Source: Omphiscola glabra (Eukaryota > Mollusca > Gastropoda > Lymnaeidae). From it: 64,000 nt of DNA. The stretch's first letter is position 1. Every line of letters begins with the position of its first letter. Where the stretch lies: the NCBI GenBank assembly GCA_964017045.1, contig OZ024808.1, positions 29,048,495 through 29,112,494 on the forward strand. The letters are read 5' to 3'. Position numbers and translations under genes: made by a program. Below are positions 60,701 to 64,000 of this stretch, piece by piece. The notes below the pieces were generated by a model that was not told the origin of the DNA, ran no database searches, and was given only the letters and a program-made list of their open reading frames with translations.

Positions 60701-61255
60701 TCATTTAATGATTAATGAATTAATGGCTATGACTATAATTCAGGTCAGTAGTAATAAATTTAAATGAGTTTCTGTGTAACATAAGTTACATGTAATGTAT
60801 CATTCTATAATTCTATGACAATGTTAAAAAAATGTTGAAATGTTAAATGTAAACAAAACTGTAACAGTATGATGAATGACTGAGTATGACAGCCTTTACT
60901 GTTTACTTTACATAGCTTTACAAAACTTTACATTGATTTCATTATTATAATATTATATTGTTATTTACAAATTTAATTTATTTACTAATTTAACAGAGAG
61001 TCATATACTTATTGTTACTTATTGTTCTGTTCTTTAAAGAATTTAAAAAAAAATTCACTTACCAGCATTTTCAGACTCCTGTAATTCCAAATCAATTATT
61101 AATTGATCATTTTCTTCCTCCTCTTCGTCTTCATCACTGCTGTCACTGTAAAATAAACTATATGATTCGTCATCCAACTGTAAAGCAGTGCGTATCTTTT
61201 CTTCGTCTTCAAGAAGTTCAAGCCTTTCATTTTCATCCACGACATTAAATGACAT
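19448..61255 (-). CDS. SNAPC4: snRNA-activating protein complex subunit 4 (SNAP190), Myb-repeat protein, 27 exons
   Basis: Coding exons in transcript order: 61255-61063, 59450-59401, 58549-58382, 57700-57602, 57352-57259, 55250-55169, 50173-49997, 49618-49556, 49406-49331, 48643-48479, 46843-46776, 46293-46208, 45877-45774, 38191-38100, 37883-37789, 37458-37346, 35571-35421, 33631-33466, 33167-33062, 30553-30455, 29866-29746, 29057-28978, 27291-25264, 21788-21625, 21145-21017, 20252-19966, 19764-19448. They total 5373 nt (1790 aa), and every phase agrees. The protein has an acidic N-terminus, a coiled-coil-like SNAPC-binding region, a half plus four Myb repeats (about 310-565), a basic coiled region, a long disordered exon and AT-hook-like basic motifs near the end. 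Vertebrate SNAP190 has the same order. It binds the proximal sequence element of snRNA genes and recruits Pol II or Pol III. The start is the first ATG, with A at -3. The gene spans 42 kb because of satellite-filled introns. Confidence 0.93.
20338..20440. repeat. 25-bp tandem repeat, 4 copies
   Basis: The unit ATAACAGCTGATTTCTGTGA plus CGTTT is in the intron between exons 25 and 26. It is near-perfect and young in appearance. Confidence 0.92.
20535..20966. repeat. 18-bp satellite (TATTTTAAGTTGTACGTA), about 24 copies
   Basis: Units vary at ACG/ACA/AACG/AGGC. The array lies in the intron between exons 25 and 26, ending about 50 bp from the exon 25 donor. Because 18 is a multiple of three, it yields long but meaningless open frames on both strands. 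Confidence 0.96.
21788..24590 (-). repeat. 39-bp satellite made of the exon 24 3' splice-site junction, about 70 copies
   Basis: On the - strand the unit ends AAGGTCTCTCTTTCCAACAG and is followed by TCAGTAGATAC. The authentic junction of exon 24 is the terminal unit: the same pyrimidine tract and CAG, followed by TCCATAGATAC, which matches the unit at 9 of 11 exon bases. A 36-bp variant (TAAGTATCTGACTG) recurs. A distinctive block (TGGCTGTTGGAACGAGAGAC plus an AT-rich linker) occurs at about 22365-22410 and 22950-22995, with a diverged relative at 24535-24585, marking higher-order units of about 590 bp. In the exon 24 frame each copy reads S-V-D-T-stop. Confidence 0.95.
24591..25263. other. 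Rest of intron 23 with telomere-like CTAACC patch
   Basis: Two 45-50-bp imperfect duplicates (CCAAGAATCTGTACCACA) lie at 25028-25120. From 25145 to 25203 the DNA is a degenerate run of CTAAC/CCCTAAC/ACTAAC words. No exon was seen. Confidence 0.6.
25143..25203. repeat. Degenerate telomere-like repeat (CTAACC / ACTAAC)
   Basis: The run contains AACCCTAACACTAGCATAAC and further CTAAC words, resembling the C-rich strand of TTAGGG repeats with insertions. It lies 60 bp from the exon 23 donor, inside a gene, so it is not a telomere. Confidence 0.6.
25264..27291 (-). CDS. SNAPC4: SNAPC4 exon 23, 2-kb exon coding a mostly disordered region
   Basis: The acceptor is GACCGCAG before 27291 and the donor GAG|GTAAGT after 25264. 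It codes for 676 residues (about 817-1492). It begins with a Lys/Arg/Glu-rich helix-like stretch (RMKKLRNVLTEKFSEEEL) and continues as Ser/Thr/Pro-rich low-complexity sequence. A basic nuclear-localisation-like patch, RLKKRRVNE, lies in the middle. It ends with a more ordered block, VVIVGVDSNAGKIVHFKEAE. It is the longest open frame in the window that is not made of repeats. Confidence 0.88.
27478..28026. repeat. 39-bp satellite, 14 copies
   Basis: The unit GGCAGTTGGTGACATGGAAG plus CCACAAAGACAACTTGGCT has two alternating variants (CCACAAAG / CCAAAAAG, GGCTGG / GGGTGG). Their order repeats in blocks of five or six, a sign of segmental duplication. It is in the intron between exons 22 and 23. 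Confidence 0.97.
28083..28796 (-). repeat. 28-29-bp satellite with acceptor-like unit, about 25 copies
   Basis: On the - strand the unit is close to CCTTTACTGCCCTCACAG followed by TGCCTCTCTGT. This is a pyrimidine tract plus CAG that resembles a 3' splice site, although no exon abuts it. Units are more diverged than in the other arrays. A C/G tract follows at about 28832-28842. Confidence 0.93.
28978..35571 (-). CDS. SNAPC4: SNAPC4 exons 17-22 (basic coiled region after Myb)
   Basis: Exons 35571-35421, 33631-33466, 33167-33062, 30553-30455, 29866-29746 and 29057-28978 encode residues about 576-816. Characteristic stretches are ANERRKMEARAKDFFAVKLG, IIPPRPPLHLKYFSTSVGNT, HQRLTENLQRIINREKERNQ, LLNKAFLREGAINVQDLLNA and QRKMKKRQYADDNTNLDAQL. 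I do not recognise a named domain here, and the part is less conserved than the Myb region. The exon 20 acceptor is a NAGNAG tandem (CAGCAG), allowing a one-Gln alternative. Confidence 0.82.
29240..29680. mobile_element. 441-bp MITE with TA target duplication (Tc1/mariner-like ends)
   Basis: Left end CAGACTTGTTGACCCCCACG and right end CGTGG...GGGTAAACAGGTCTG are imperfect inverted repeats flanked by TA. A shorter relative with ends CAGACCTGTTTACTC and GAGGGTAAACAGTTCTG lies at 33899-34056. The interior is non-coding. It sits in the intron between exons 21 and 22. Confidence 0.7.
30005..30205. repeat. Irregular tandem repeat (ACATGATAATTCTACAAAT)
   Basis: About ten diverged copies of ATGATAATTCTACAAATACA with small insertions, in the intron between exons 20 and 21. 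Confidence 0.8.
30556..31112 (-). repeat. 50-bp satellite abutting the exon 20 acceptor, about 11 copies
   Basis: The unit on the + strand is GTTATAACAACAACAAGAAT plus ATGTCATGAGCGTATGGAGG plus CAAGTATGGA. The end next to the exon on the - strand (CATATTCTTGTTGTTGTTGT then TACAACTTAACAG) shows that the terminal unit supplies the tract upstream of the real acceptor. Confidence 0.92.
31113..32029. other. Intron 19 interior, no gene
   Basis: Contains a short irregular repeat ATAGCGGCACATATAGCAGT (31365-31412) and a C run at about 31587-31596. Nothing coding was recognised. Confidence 0.45.
32030..32345 (+). pseudogene. LINE ORF2 C-terminal relic
   Basis: In broken frames the + strand reads YASETLSLTKN, then ERKILRKIYGPVIDNDGWRI, then KPRGRRRTS. 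This is the same block order as the LINE end at 4690-5225 (TYASDTWSLTRK, GERRILRKTYDP, GRRLTGRPG). It is antisense to SNAPC4 in its intron, with in-frame stops. Confidence 0.72.
32489..33036. mobile_element. 540-bp piggyBac-like MITE with TTAA target site
   Basis: The element 32493-33032 begins CCCTTTACAGTCC and ends in the exact complement GGACTGTAAAGGG, each bordered by TTAA (32489-32492 and 33033-33036). TTAA duplication with CCC-starting inverted ends is the piggyBac hallmark. It has no transposase. It lies only 25 bp from the exon 19 donor. Confidence 0.9.
33782..34290. repeat. Irregular satellite (GGGGCACAGCATTGTATATC) interrupted by a MITE
   Basis: Diverged copies of GGCACAGCATCGTATATCTG and of TATGTGCTATATTTATTTCT flank a 158-bp insert, 33899-34056. 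The insert has ends CAGACCTGTTTAC / GTAAACAGTTCTG that match the family at 29240. It is in the intron between exons 17 and 18. Confidence 0.8.
34291..35094. other. Intron 17 interior
   Basis: A two-copy duplication GTATGTACTTACTGGGTGCC lies at about 34543-34605. No exon was recognised. A T/A homopolymer pair lies near 34928-34965. Confidence 0.5.
35095..35420 (-). repeat. 24-bp satellite starting at the exon 17 donor, about 14 copies
   Basis: Exon 17 ends ...GGAGTTG|GTAGGTAGATGAAATG on the - strand, and the array unit is TAGGTAGATGAAATGACACC plus AAAC. Each unit therefore carries AG|GTAGAT, a donor-like hexamer derived from the real 5' splice site at 35420. Confidence 0.95.
35864..36770. repeat. 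18-bp satellite (TCTCATAGATTTAACAAG), about 50 copies
   Basis: Very homogeneous for 730 bp, then passes into a variant with AAGATTCTACATG. A single diverged copy of the variant (CGTCTCAAAGATTCAACATG) sits at about 35600, 30 bp from the exon 17 acceptor, suggesting the array arose there. Both strands are open because 18 is divisible by three. Confidence 0.97.
36907..37330 (-). repeat. 25-bp satellite with donor-like unit next to exon 16, about 17 copies
   Basis: The + unit is GGAATGGTTTACTGAATATT plus AGCAT. On the - strand each unit contains TTCA|GTAAAC, resembling the real exon 16 donor ATCA|GTAAGT, which lies about 16 bp from the last unit. Confidence 0.93.
37346..48643 (-). CDS. SNAPC4: SNAPC4 exons 10-16 (Myb DNA-binding repeats)
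   Basis: Exons 48643-48479, 46843-46776, 46293-46208, 45877-45774, 38191-38100, 37883-37789 and 37458-37346 encode residues about 335-575. Repeat 1 runs from W361 (AWSKEEENKLMDLV ... NWANIAADLG ... FQCFSHYQRNF). Repeat 2 runs from W414 (PWTKAENEKLL ... YVASMIESRSPIECMLRF). Repeat 3 runs from W469 (GRWSSFEDAKLLAAV ... SWSKISKYVGTR ... QCRDRYVN). Repeat 4 starts with Phe instead of Trp (YFTYDEDLKLLKLF ... AWCKISPHFQGRT). The tandem-helix pattern W...E/D-ED...W..I is the basis for calling sequence-specific DNA binding. Exon 12 to 13 joins Y440 to V441 with a 48-bp tandem array in between. Confidence 0.92.
38643..44565. repeat. 5.9-kb higher-order satellite: 12-mer ladder plus 38-bp spacer
   Basis: Runs of the 12-mer TTGGGTGTTAAG (3 to about 18 in a row) alternate with TTGGGTGTTGGCCATGAATG plus CTATGTTATTGCCAGAAG. 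Three marked spacer variants, GAGTGTTGGCTATG, GTTCGCCATG and CCAGAATTTGGG, recur in a fixed order at about 39510-39690, 40580-40790, 41925-42120, 43750-43960 and 44310-44530. This shows that blocks were copied as higher-order units. It fills the intron between exons 13 and 14. Open frames on both strands are periodicity artefacts. Confidence 0.97.
44566..44889. other. Intron 13 spacer
   Basis: Nothing coding or repetitive was recognised between the two arrays. Confidence 0.45.
44890..45722. repeat. About 31-bp satellite (AATATCAATGAAGATGTTCAGG), about 27 copies
   Basis: Diverged units with variants TTGAACCTTTTGATATTGAC and AGGGTAAATTTCAATATCAA. A longer period of about 180-190 bp is visible (the sequence after 44915 resembles that after 45095 and 45280). 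It ends about 50 bp from the exon 13 donor. Confidence 0.92.
45902..46240 (-). repeat. 48-bp array made of the exon 12 5' splice-site junction, 7 copies
   Basis: On the - strand the unit is ATGGGCTACTACAGCTGGAG plus GCATGGTCAGTTTATAATAG plus TTAACTCT. The first copy is the authentic end of exon 12 (...TGGAGATATG|GTCAGT). The other six donors fall 48 bp apart, with exon ends at 46160, 46112, 46064, 46016, 45968 and 45920. The whole array is open in the exon frame, so use of any later donor would add multiples of 16 residues between Y440 and V441. From the last donor only 42 nt remain to the exon 13 acceptor. Confidence 0.94.
46300..46775. other. Intron 11 with A-rich low-complexity tract
   Basis: A run of (CAAAAAA)-like words at about 46555-46640. 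No gene. Confidence 0.5.
46893..47170. repeat. 23-bp satellite, 12 copies
   Basis: The unit GGTTAGTTGAGTGTTTAAAA plus ACA is almost invariant. It lies about 50 bp from the exon 11 acceptor. Confidence 0.97.
47171..48478. other. Remainder of intron 10
   Basis: Contains a perfect 41-bp tandem duplication (TATCTGCACTTCATGATTTG...) at about 47824-47905. It also has seven diverged copies of GTCATAATCTAATGTTGTCA at 48236-48365. No coding signal. Confidence 0.6.
48860..49152. mobile_element. 285-bp piggyBac-like MITE with TTAA target site
   Basis: The element 48864-49148 starts CCCCTTCATTACCG and ends CGGTAGCAAAAAGG, bordered by TTAA on both sides (48860-48863 and 49149-49152). Subterminal inverted words TGACATCGAT and ATCGATGTCA strengthen the pairing. 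It is in the intron between exons 9 and 10. Confidence 0.84.
49331..50173 (-). CDS. SNAPC4: SNAPC4 exons 7-9 (coiled coil and half Myb repeat)
   Basis: Exons 50173-49997, 49618-49556 and 49406-49331 encode residues about 229-334. The segment is highly charged and helical (CSDELEEISQDINRETKTLE, QYQAEITQVEEEIKDKK). It ends NVDSEKVDWMKISKRN, the first part of the half repeat (Rh) that continues into exon 10 as FGGNTSWIDCQKAWDN. The exon 7 donor GTCTTT is weak, but phase requires it. Confidence 0.87.
50565..51125. repeat. 42-bp satellite, 13 copies
   Basis: The unit TATGTACCAGTACTCATTTA plus TATAACCATGATTCTGTGTC plus AT varies at a single T/C (TATATAACC / TATACAACC). It is in the 4.9-kb intron between exons 6 and 7 and is open in all three + frames because 42 is divisible by three. 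Confidence 0.97.
51126..51439. other. Intron 6 spacer
   Basis: No feature recognised. Confidence 0.4.
51440..52310 (-). pseudogene. LINE ORF2 fragment with YADD box and C-terminus
   Basis: On the - strand 52280-52005 reads LLWYLAYADDTALEANYQKT, containing the Y-A-D-D catalytic box. Further downstream, in shifted frames, come RPVLTYASETWTLTKTAENL and RLKGRPRLRWMDDV, the usual C-terminal blocks. Frames are broken several times. This copy is distinct from those at 4690 and 32030, though related. It is in the intron between exons 6 and 7, in sense with SNAPC4. Confidence 0.83.
52405..53555. repeat. 36-bp satellite, about 31 copies
   Basis: The unit CAGTGTTACATGTATCAGTC plus TTGTCAGTTTGTTGTT has a 42-bp variant with an extra ATCAGT. 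It lies directly beside the LINE relic. All long open frames across it, on both strands, follow from the 36-bp period. Confidence 0.97.
53556..54473. other. Intron 6 spacer with microsatellites
   Basis: Short (TA)n runs at 53626-53640 and 54233-54256, a C tract at 54089-54098, and (CA)n at 54222-54232. No exon was recognised. Confidence 0.5.
54474..54677. mobile_element. 184-bp MITE with 10-bp target duplication, MULE-like
   Basis: The element is about 54484-54667, with ends GTATCCGGAAATTTGATC and ATCAAATTTCCGGTAAC that are approximately complementary. A direct repeat ATGCCATAAC lies on both sides (54474-54483 and 54668-54677). A 9-10-bp duplication fits Mutator-like elements. The word ATCAAATTTCCG is repeated internally. 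Confidence 0.68.
54840..55015. repeat. About 26-bp tandem repeat, 7 copies
   Basis: Diverged copies of GTGAGCGGTCATGATAGGCA plus CCCTGG, 155 bp from the exon 6 donor. Confidence 0.88.
55169..59450 (-). CDS. SNAPC4: SNAPC4 exons 2-6 (N-terminal conserved region)
   Basis: Exons 59450-59401, 58549-58382, 57700-57602, 57352-57259 and 55250-55169 encode residues about 65-229. Diagnostic stretches are RALQKILMNYIENINQALEK (helix), GAFRAPYFRDGLSYPSANED and RKSVRAILHQAVVEDCLENL. They line up with the vertebrate region containing a PYF...PPANED and an LLRKSV block. The exon 4 donor is GC (TCG|GCAAGT), and the exon 6 acceptor must be TTTTAAG|TCAGG, because the neighbouring CAG at 55247 breaks the phase. 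Confidence 0.87.
55305..56945. repeat. 28-bp satellite, about 58 copies
   Basis: The unit CCCATCCCTCATGAATACCA plus TCAATGCA has a 25-bp variant (ATGAAGCCATC) that recurs at uneven spacing and becomes the only form at the right end. It begins about 55 bp from the exon 6 acceptor and fills the intron between exons 5 and 6. No unique spacers occur, so it is not CRISPR-like. Confidence 0.97.
57730..57810. repeat. Two-copy tandem duplication
   Basis: ACTTCCTGTGCGCCACACTG plus CAAGGTGACC is followed by an imperfect second copy (GGGCGCC, CACCGG). It is intronic. Confidence 0.85.
58600..58790. repeat. Two-copy duplication of about 68 bp
   Basis: GAAATAGCACTGCCCTTGGC ... AGGATGGATTGATTTCTTAA occurs twice in the intron between exons 2 and 3. 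Confidence 0.85.
59118..59232. repeat. About 23-bp tandem repeat, 5 copies
   Basis: Copies of TCCTTGCAAAGGGCATCACA with variants lie in the intron between exons 2 and 3. Open frames here are not supported as genes. Confidence 0.85.
59451..61062. other. Intron 1 of SNAPC4
   Basis: AT-rich. A possible degenerate hAT end, CAGTGTTTCCCAATCTTTTT, lies at 60313 without a convincing partner. The frame at 59525-59806 is hydrophobic but has no splice or homology support. Confidence 0.45.
61063..61255 (-). CDS. SNAPC4: SNAPC4 exon 1 (start codon, acidic N-terminus)
   Basis: ATG at 61255-61253 in the context AACAATGTC. It encodes MSFNVVDENERLELLEDEEK and then an Asp/Glu/Ser-rich patch (DSSDEDEEEEEND), ending ELQESENA with donor GTAAGTG. 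It joins in frame to 59450 (ETIATSDSS). No ATG lies in frame upstream before a stop other than a near-cognate TTG. Confidence 0.88.
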
Positions 61256-61304
61256 TGTTATCAATGCTAGTTAACTTATTGCATTAGTATTTGTTAAAGA
61301 TAAT

Positions 61305-61511
61305 ATGAAACACCGAAACTGTAACACCATTGCCATTCATTCAATCTCTCAAGAAGTTCCGAATTTCAATTGTGAATGCAAAAAATTATTGAGAATTATC
61401 TCGCTTTGCAACAAATTACCGGAAAAAGCCGAAGAAAAACATGATTTTCGTGAAGTTCGTGAATGTCAAGCCCGAGTAGATAGTTTAACCACCCCGGTAG
61501 TATATTACTAG
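61305..61511 (+). CDS. Possible divergent small ORF (68 aa) next to the SNAPC4 start
   Basis: The ATG at 61305 lies 49 bp from the SNAPC4 ATG, on the opposite strand. The peptide is polar and not low-complexity (NCECKKLLRIISLCNKLPEK, HDFREVRECQARVDSL). A donor-like CCG|GTAGTA near 61498 means it could be the first exon of a gene that continues beyond the window. I do not recognise the family. It may equally be chance within the SNAPC4 5' UTR or promoter. Confidence 0.25.
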   Translation: MKHRNCNTIAIHSISQEVPNFNCECKKLLRIISLCNKLPEKAEEKHDFREVRECQARVDSLTTPVVYY

Positions 61512-61629
61512 ATTTCAATGTCAGAATTTTACTATTGTATTACGTGTACATTATCCTGCCATTGTAATAATAAAAAAAAATGATTATTGCAACTGTGAAT
61601 TTAAAGCAATTGTCCAAATTTGAAATATA

Positions 61630-62240
61630 TATAGATCTAGTTAACATCAGCCCAGTTCTTAAAGTAGATCTCCACTGGCTTCCTGTCAGTGAGCGCATGA
61701 ACCAAAAAACTCTGTCCCTGGCGTAAAGCTGTATAGAAGGCTCTGCACCTGAATATCTTCAAAAACTGATTTCCAAACATACAGGGTGGGCCAATATAAA
61801 TGAGAACATCTCGTAGCATATGAGTTGTTTCAAAATATTATTTAATTAATTATAATTCTTCATACATTTTTTTTGCGAAATATTTAGCTAATCAGAAATC
61901 ATGTTCAATGTGTCCTCCTTGCTTCCCAACGACTTTAATCTAGTATGGGTATAGTTGAACTACTTTTATGTGATTAAATCACATTTTACGAGATGTTCTC
62001 ACTTTTATTGGCCCACCCTGTATATCCTTACAGAGCCTGCGCCGGCTGCGCTCTTCAACACAGTCCTTACTGAGAGTTCCCAGTTTGGATGGACACAGAA
62101 AGAAGTCATACTGAGTGCGCTCTTTTGAAACTATTGCGCCTAAATTATGGAATAGTTTGCCTCAATTTTTGAAAGAAATTGTAAATGATAAAAAGTCATT
62201 TAAGAAACATTTAAAGACTATTTTCTTTACATAGATTTAA
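61630..62240 (+). mobile_element. CR1/L2-like LINE C-terminal fragment split by a MITE
   Basis: Before the insert the + strand reads ISPVLKVDLHWLPVSERM and GSAPEYLQKLISKH. After it comes LRRLRSSTQSLLRVPSLDGH and, in the next frame, RSFETIAPKLWNSLPQFLKE followed by KHLKTIFFT and a stop. These are the standard last blocks of such reverse-transcriptase proteins. At least one in-frame stop and one frameshift make it dead. Confidence 0.82.
61780..62022. mobile_element. 239-bp mariner-like MITE with TA target duplication
   Basis: The element 61782-62020 has inverted ends CAGGGTGGGCCAATATAAAT and ATTGGCCCACCCTG. Subterminal GAGAACATCTCGTA / TACGAGATGTTCTC are inverted too. It is flanked by TA. Removing it by eye rejoins the interrupted LINE coding region. 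Confidence 0.93.
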
Positions 62241-62904
62241 GGACATCATGGGAAATAATTTTTTTATGTAAAACTTGTCACCGCATGAGCGCCACTAGCC
62301 CTTTTTGCGCCACTGCTATGGGATTTAGAAAATGTATTTTAATTTCAAATGCGTGCATAGGAGGGTGTGCAATATTAAACATGGTATTTTTAAAGTAAGC
62401 CAAGTTTATTGTTTGTCAGATATTGCATTACAAATTTTAATATATTTCACTTATTTAGATTTTATACCACAATGGCATACCTTAAGACCTAAAATGCCGA
62501 AAATTAAAATTCAATATTTTCAACGGCGTCATTACGACCAATTTTTTTCACATCACAATTTTTTCCGGGGGGGGGGGGGGGGTAGGGGGTAGAAAATGTT
62601 GACATAATTTAATTGGGGGGAAGTCATTGGAAGTTTGACAATTGTTGAAAAGTGGGGAGGGGGTACAATATTGTGTAAAAATTGTTGACGTAATTAATGG
62701 ACAAAAATGTATACACCTTTCTACTTAAGGTTTTTTCTTTCTTCGTTTTGACTCTAGAAATATTTAGCAAAGGTTATTATTGCACGTAAGTTGAAAAGTA
62801 TATGTTTTTTTTTCAATTGCGTTCAACATATGAAATGACGTCAGCAGTGCTTTTTTGTGATGGAAACCTTTTTTTTGTTTCTCTTCTGAAAATTCATTTT
62901 TTGA
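62241..62904. other. Spacer with G tracts
   Basis: A G run lies at 62567-62590, with several GGGG stretches to 62670. Nothing coding was recognised. Confidence 0.45.
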
Positions 62905-63300
62905 CTGTGTAGCTAAGCCTTGACTGTGTAGTTAAGCCTTGACTGTGTAGCTAAGCCTTGACTGTGTAGTTAAGCCTTGACTGTGTAGTTAAGCCTTGAC
63001 TGTGTAGTTAAGCCTTGACTGTGTAGCTAAGCCTTGACTGTGTAGTTAAGCCTTGACTGTGTAGTTAAGCCTTGACTGTGTAGCTAAGCCTTGACTGTGT
63101 AGTTAAGCCTTGACTGTGTAGCTAAGCCTTGACTGTGTAGCTAAGCCTTGACTGTGTAGCTAAGCCTTGACTGTGTAGCTAAGCCTTGACTGTGTAGTTA
63201 AGCCTTGACTGTGTAGCTAAGCCTTGACTGTGTAGTTAAGCCTTGACTGTGTAGTTAAGCCTTGACTGTGTAGCTAAGCCTTGACTGTGTAGTTAAGCCC
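62905..63300. repeat. 19-bp satellite (TTGACTGTGTAGCTAAGCC), 21 copies
   Basis: Units differ only at AGCTAAG / AGTTAAG. The array ends at TTAAGCCCC. Confidence 0.97.
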
Positions 63301-64000
63301 CAAAAAAGGTTTAAATAAAAAATAAAAGCTACAACACTCTTCAGTAGTATAAAAAATGGTTGTATAATACAAGCAGATCAAACAGATCAGTCGCTCGACT
63401 TTTTGAAGCCCCTTCGGCCACTTTTTTATTTTGTTCTCCCCAGCCTTGCATCAAAAGATGTTAAGTTAGAAAATATATCCATATCTCATTTTTAAGCCCC
63501 TTCTCCGAGGCCCACTGCAGTTGTAGTGGTTCCTGTGCTTACACGATGTTTCTAATGTTAAGAGACACCTAAATGTTTTTAACTAGCATATCTTCCGTTG
63601 ATCTCCAAGTGTAAAATGTTGCAAGACTAAATTTAAGTATTTACTGAAATAAATTCTTTGTATTTTGAATGTGTCAAACATTTGCTGGAGACTAAAGGCG
63701 ATATTAAGCTAGGGAAAAAGCTTACTCTCAAGGGCACAACAACTGTAATGAATTTAGTTCATGTCCCCCTGGTGCTAGAATTCTAGCTCTGACATCCGCT
63801 TTGTATAGGTCAGCATTTGTGCTGGAGCACTTCACCTACTTAGCCAGCACCATTGACTTAAATGGTGGATACAAAGTGAAAATGATCGACAATTTTGGTG
63901 ACAAGAGATACACTGCCTAGCGGCGTAGCTACCATTTGTGCCATGATGGAGCCAAACATTTTTGCCGATCCTCCTTTCACGATACAAACTATGCAGATGT
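63301..64000. other. Right flank, nothing recognised
   Basis: No exon, transposon end or tandem repeat could be supported here. Confidence 0.4.

Overview
The window is eukaryotic genomic DNA, most likely from a gastropod mollusc. Both real genes are cut into many short exons by standard GT-AG introns, the DNA is AT-rich, and it is full of animal-type transposon remnants: hAT, piggyBac-like and mariner-like MITEs, and several non-LTR retrotransposon 3' ends. The mollusc assignment is an inference from the style of these repeats and from a PLP enzyme of a type I associate with invertebrates and fungi. No ribosomal RNA, tRNA, CRISPR or bacterial operon structure was seen.

Two genes were reconstructed exon by exon and they converge tail to tail. 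On the + strand (9572-16685) eight exons encode a class-V, isopenicillin-N-epimerase-like PLP enzyme; its first coding exon was not found. On the - strand (61255 down to 19448) 27 exons join in frame to a 1790-residue protein with tandem Myb repeats. I identify it as SNAPC4 (SNAP190), the DNA-binding subunit of the snRNA-activating complex that works at RNA polymerase II and III snRNA promoters. All splice phases agree and the exon lengths sum to 5373 nt, a multiple of three.

Layout: 1-9.5 kb holds transposon fragments, a 35-bp satellite and inverted repeats. 9.5-16.7 kb is the PLP enzyme gene, with a decayed hAT transposon in intron 4 and a 32-bp satellite in intron 6. 16.7-19.4 kb is the intergenic stretch with a LINE 3' end. 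19.4-61.3 kb is SNAPC4. 61.3-64 kb holds a possible divergent small ORF, a LINE end carrying a mariner-like MITE, and a 19-bp satellite.

The most striking property is that nearly every larger intron of SNAPC4 is expanded by a different tandem repeat (units 12-50 bp, about 20 kb in all across the window). Several arrays begin exactly at splice sites. The 39-bp array at 21.8-24.6 kb is built from the 3' splice site of exon 24 plus the first bases of that exon, so it carries about 70 consecutive acceptor copies. The 48-bp array at 45.9-46.2 kb is built from the 5' splice site of exon 12 and keeps the reading frame open, so it carries seven in-frame donors. Arrays at 35.1-35.4, 36.9-37.3 and 30.6-31.1 kb abut splice sites in the same way.
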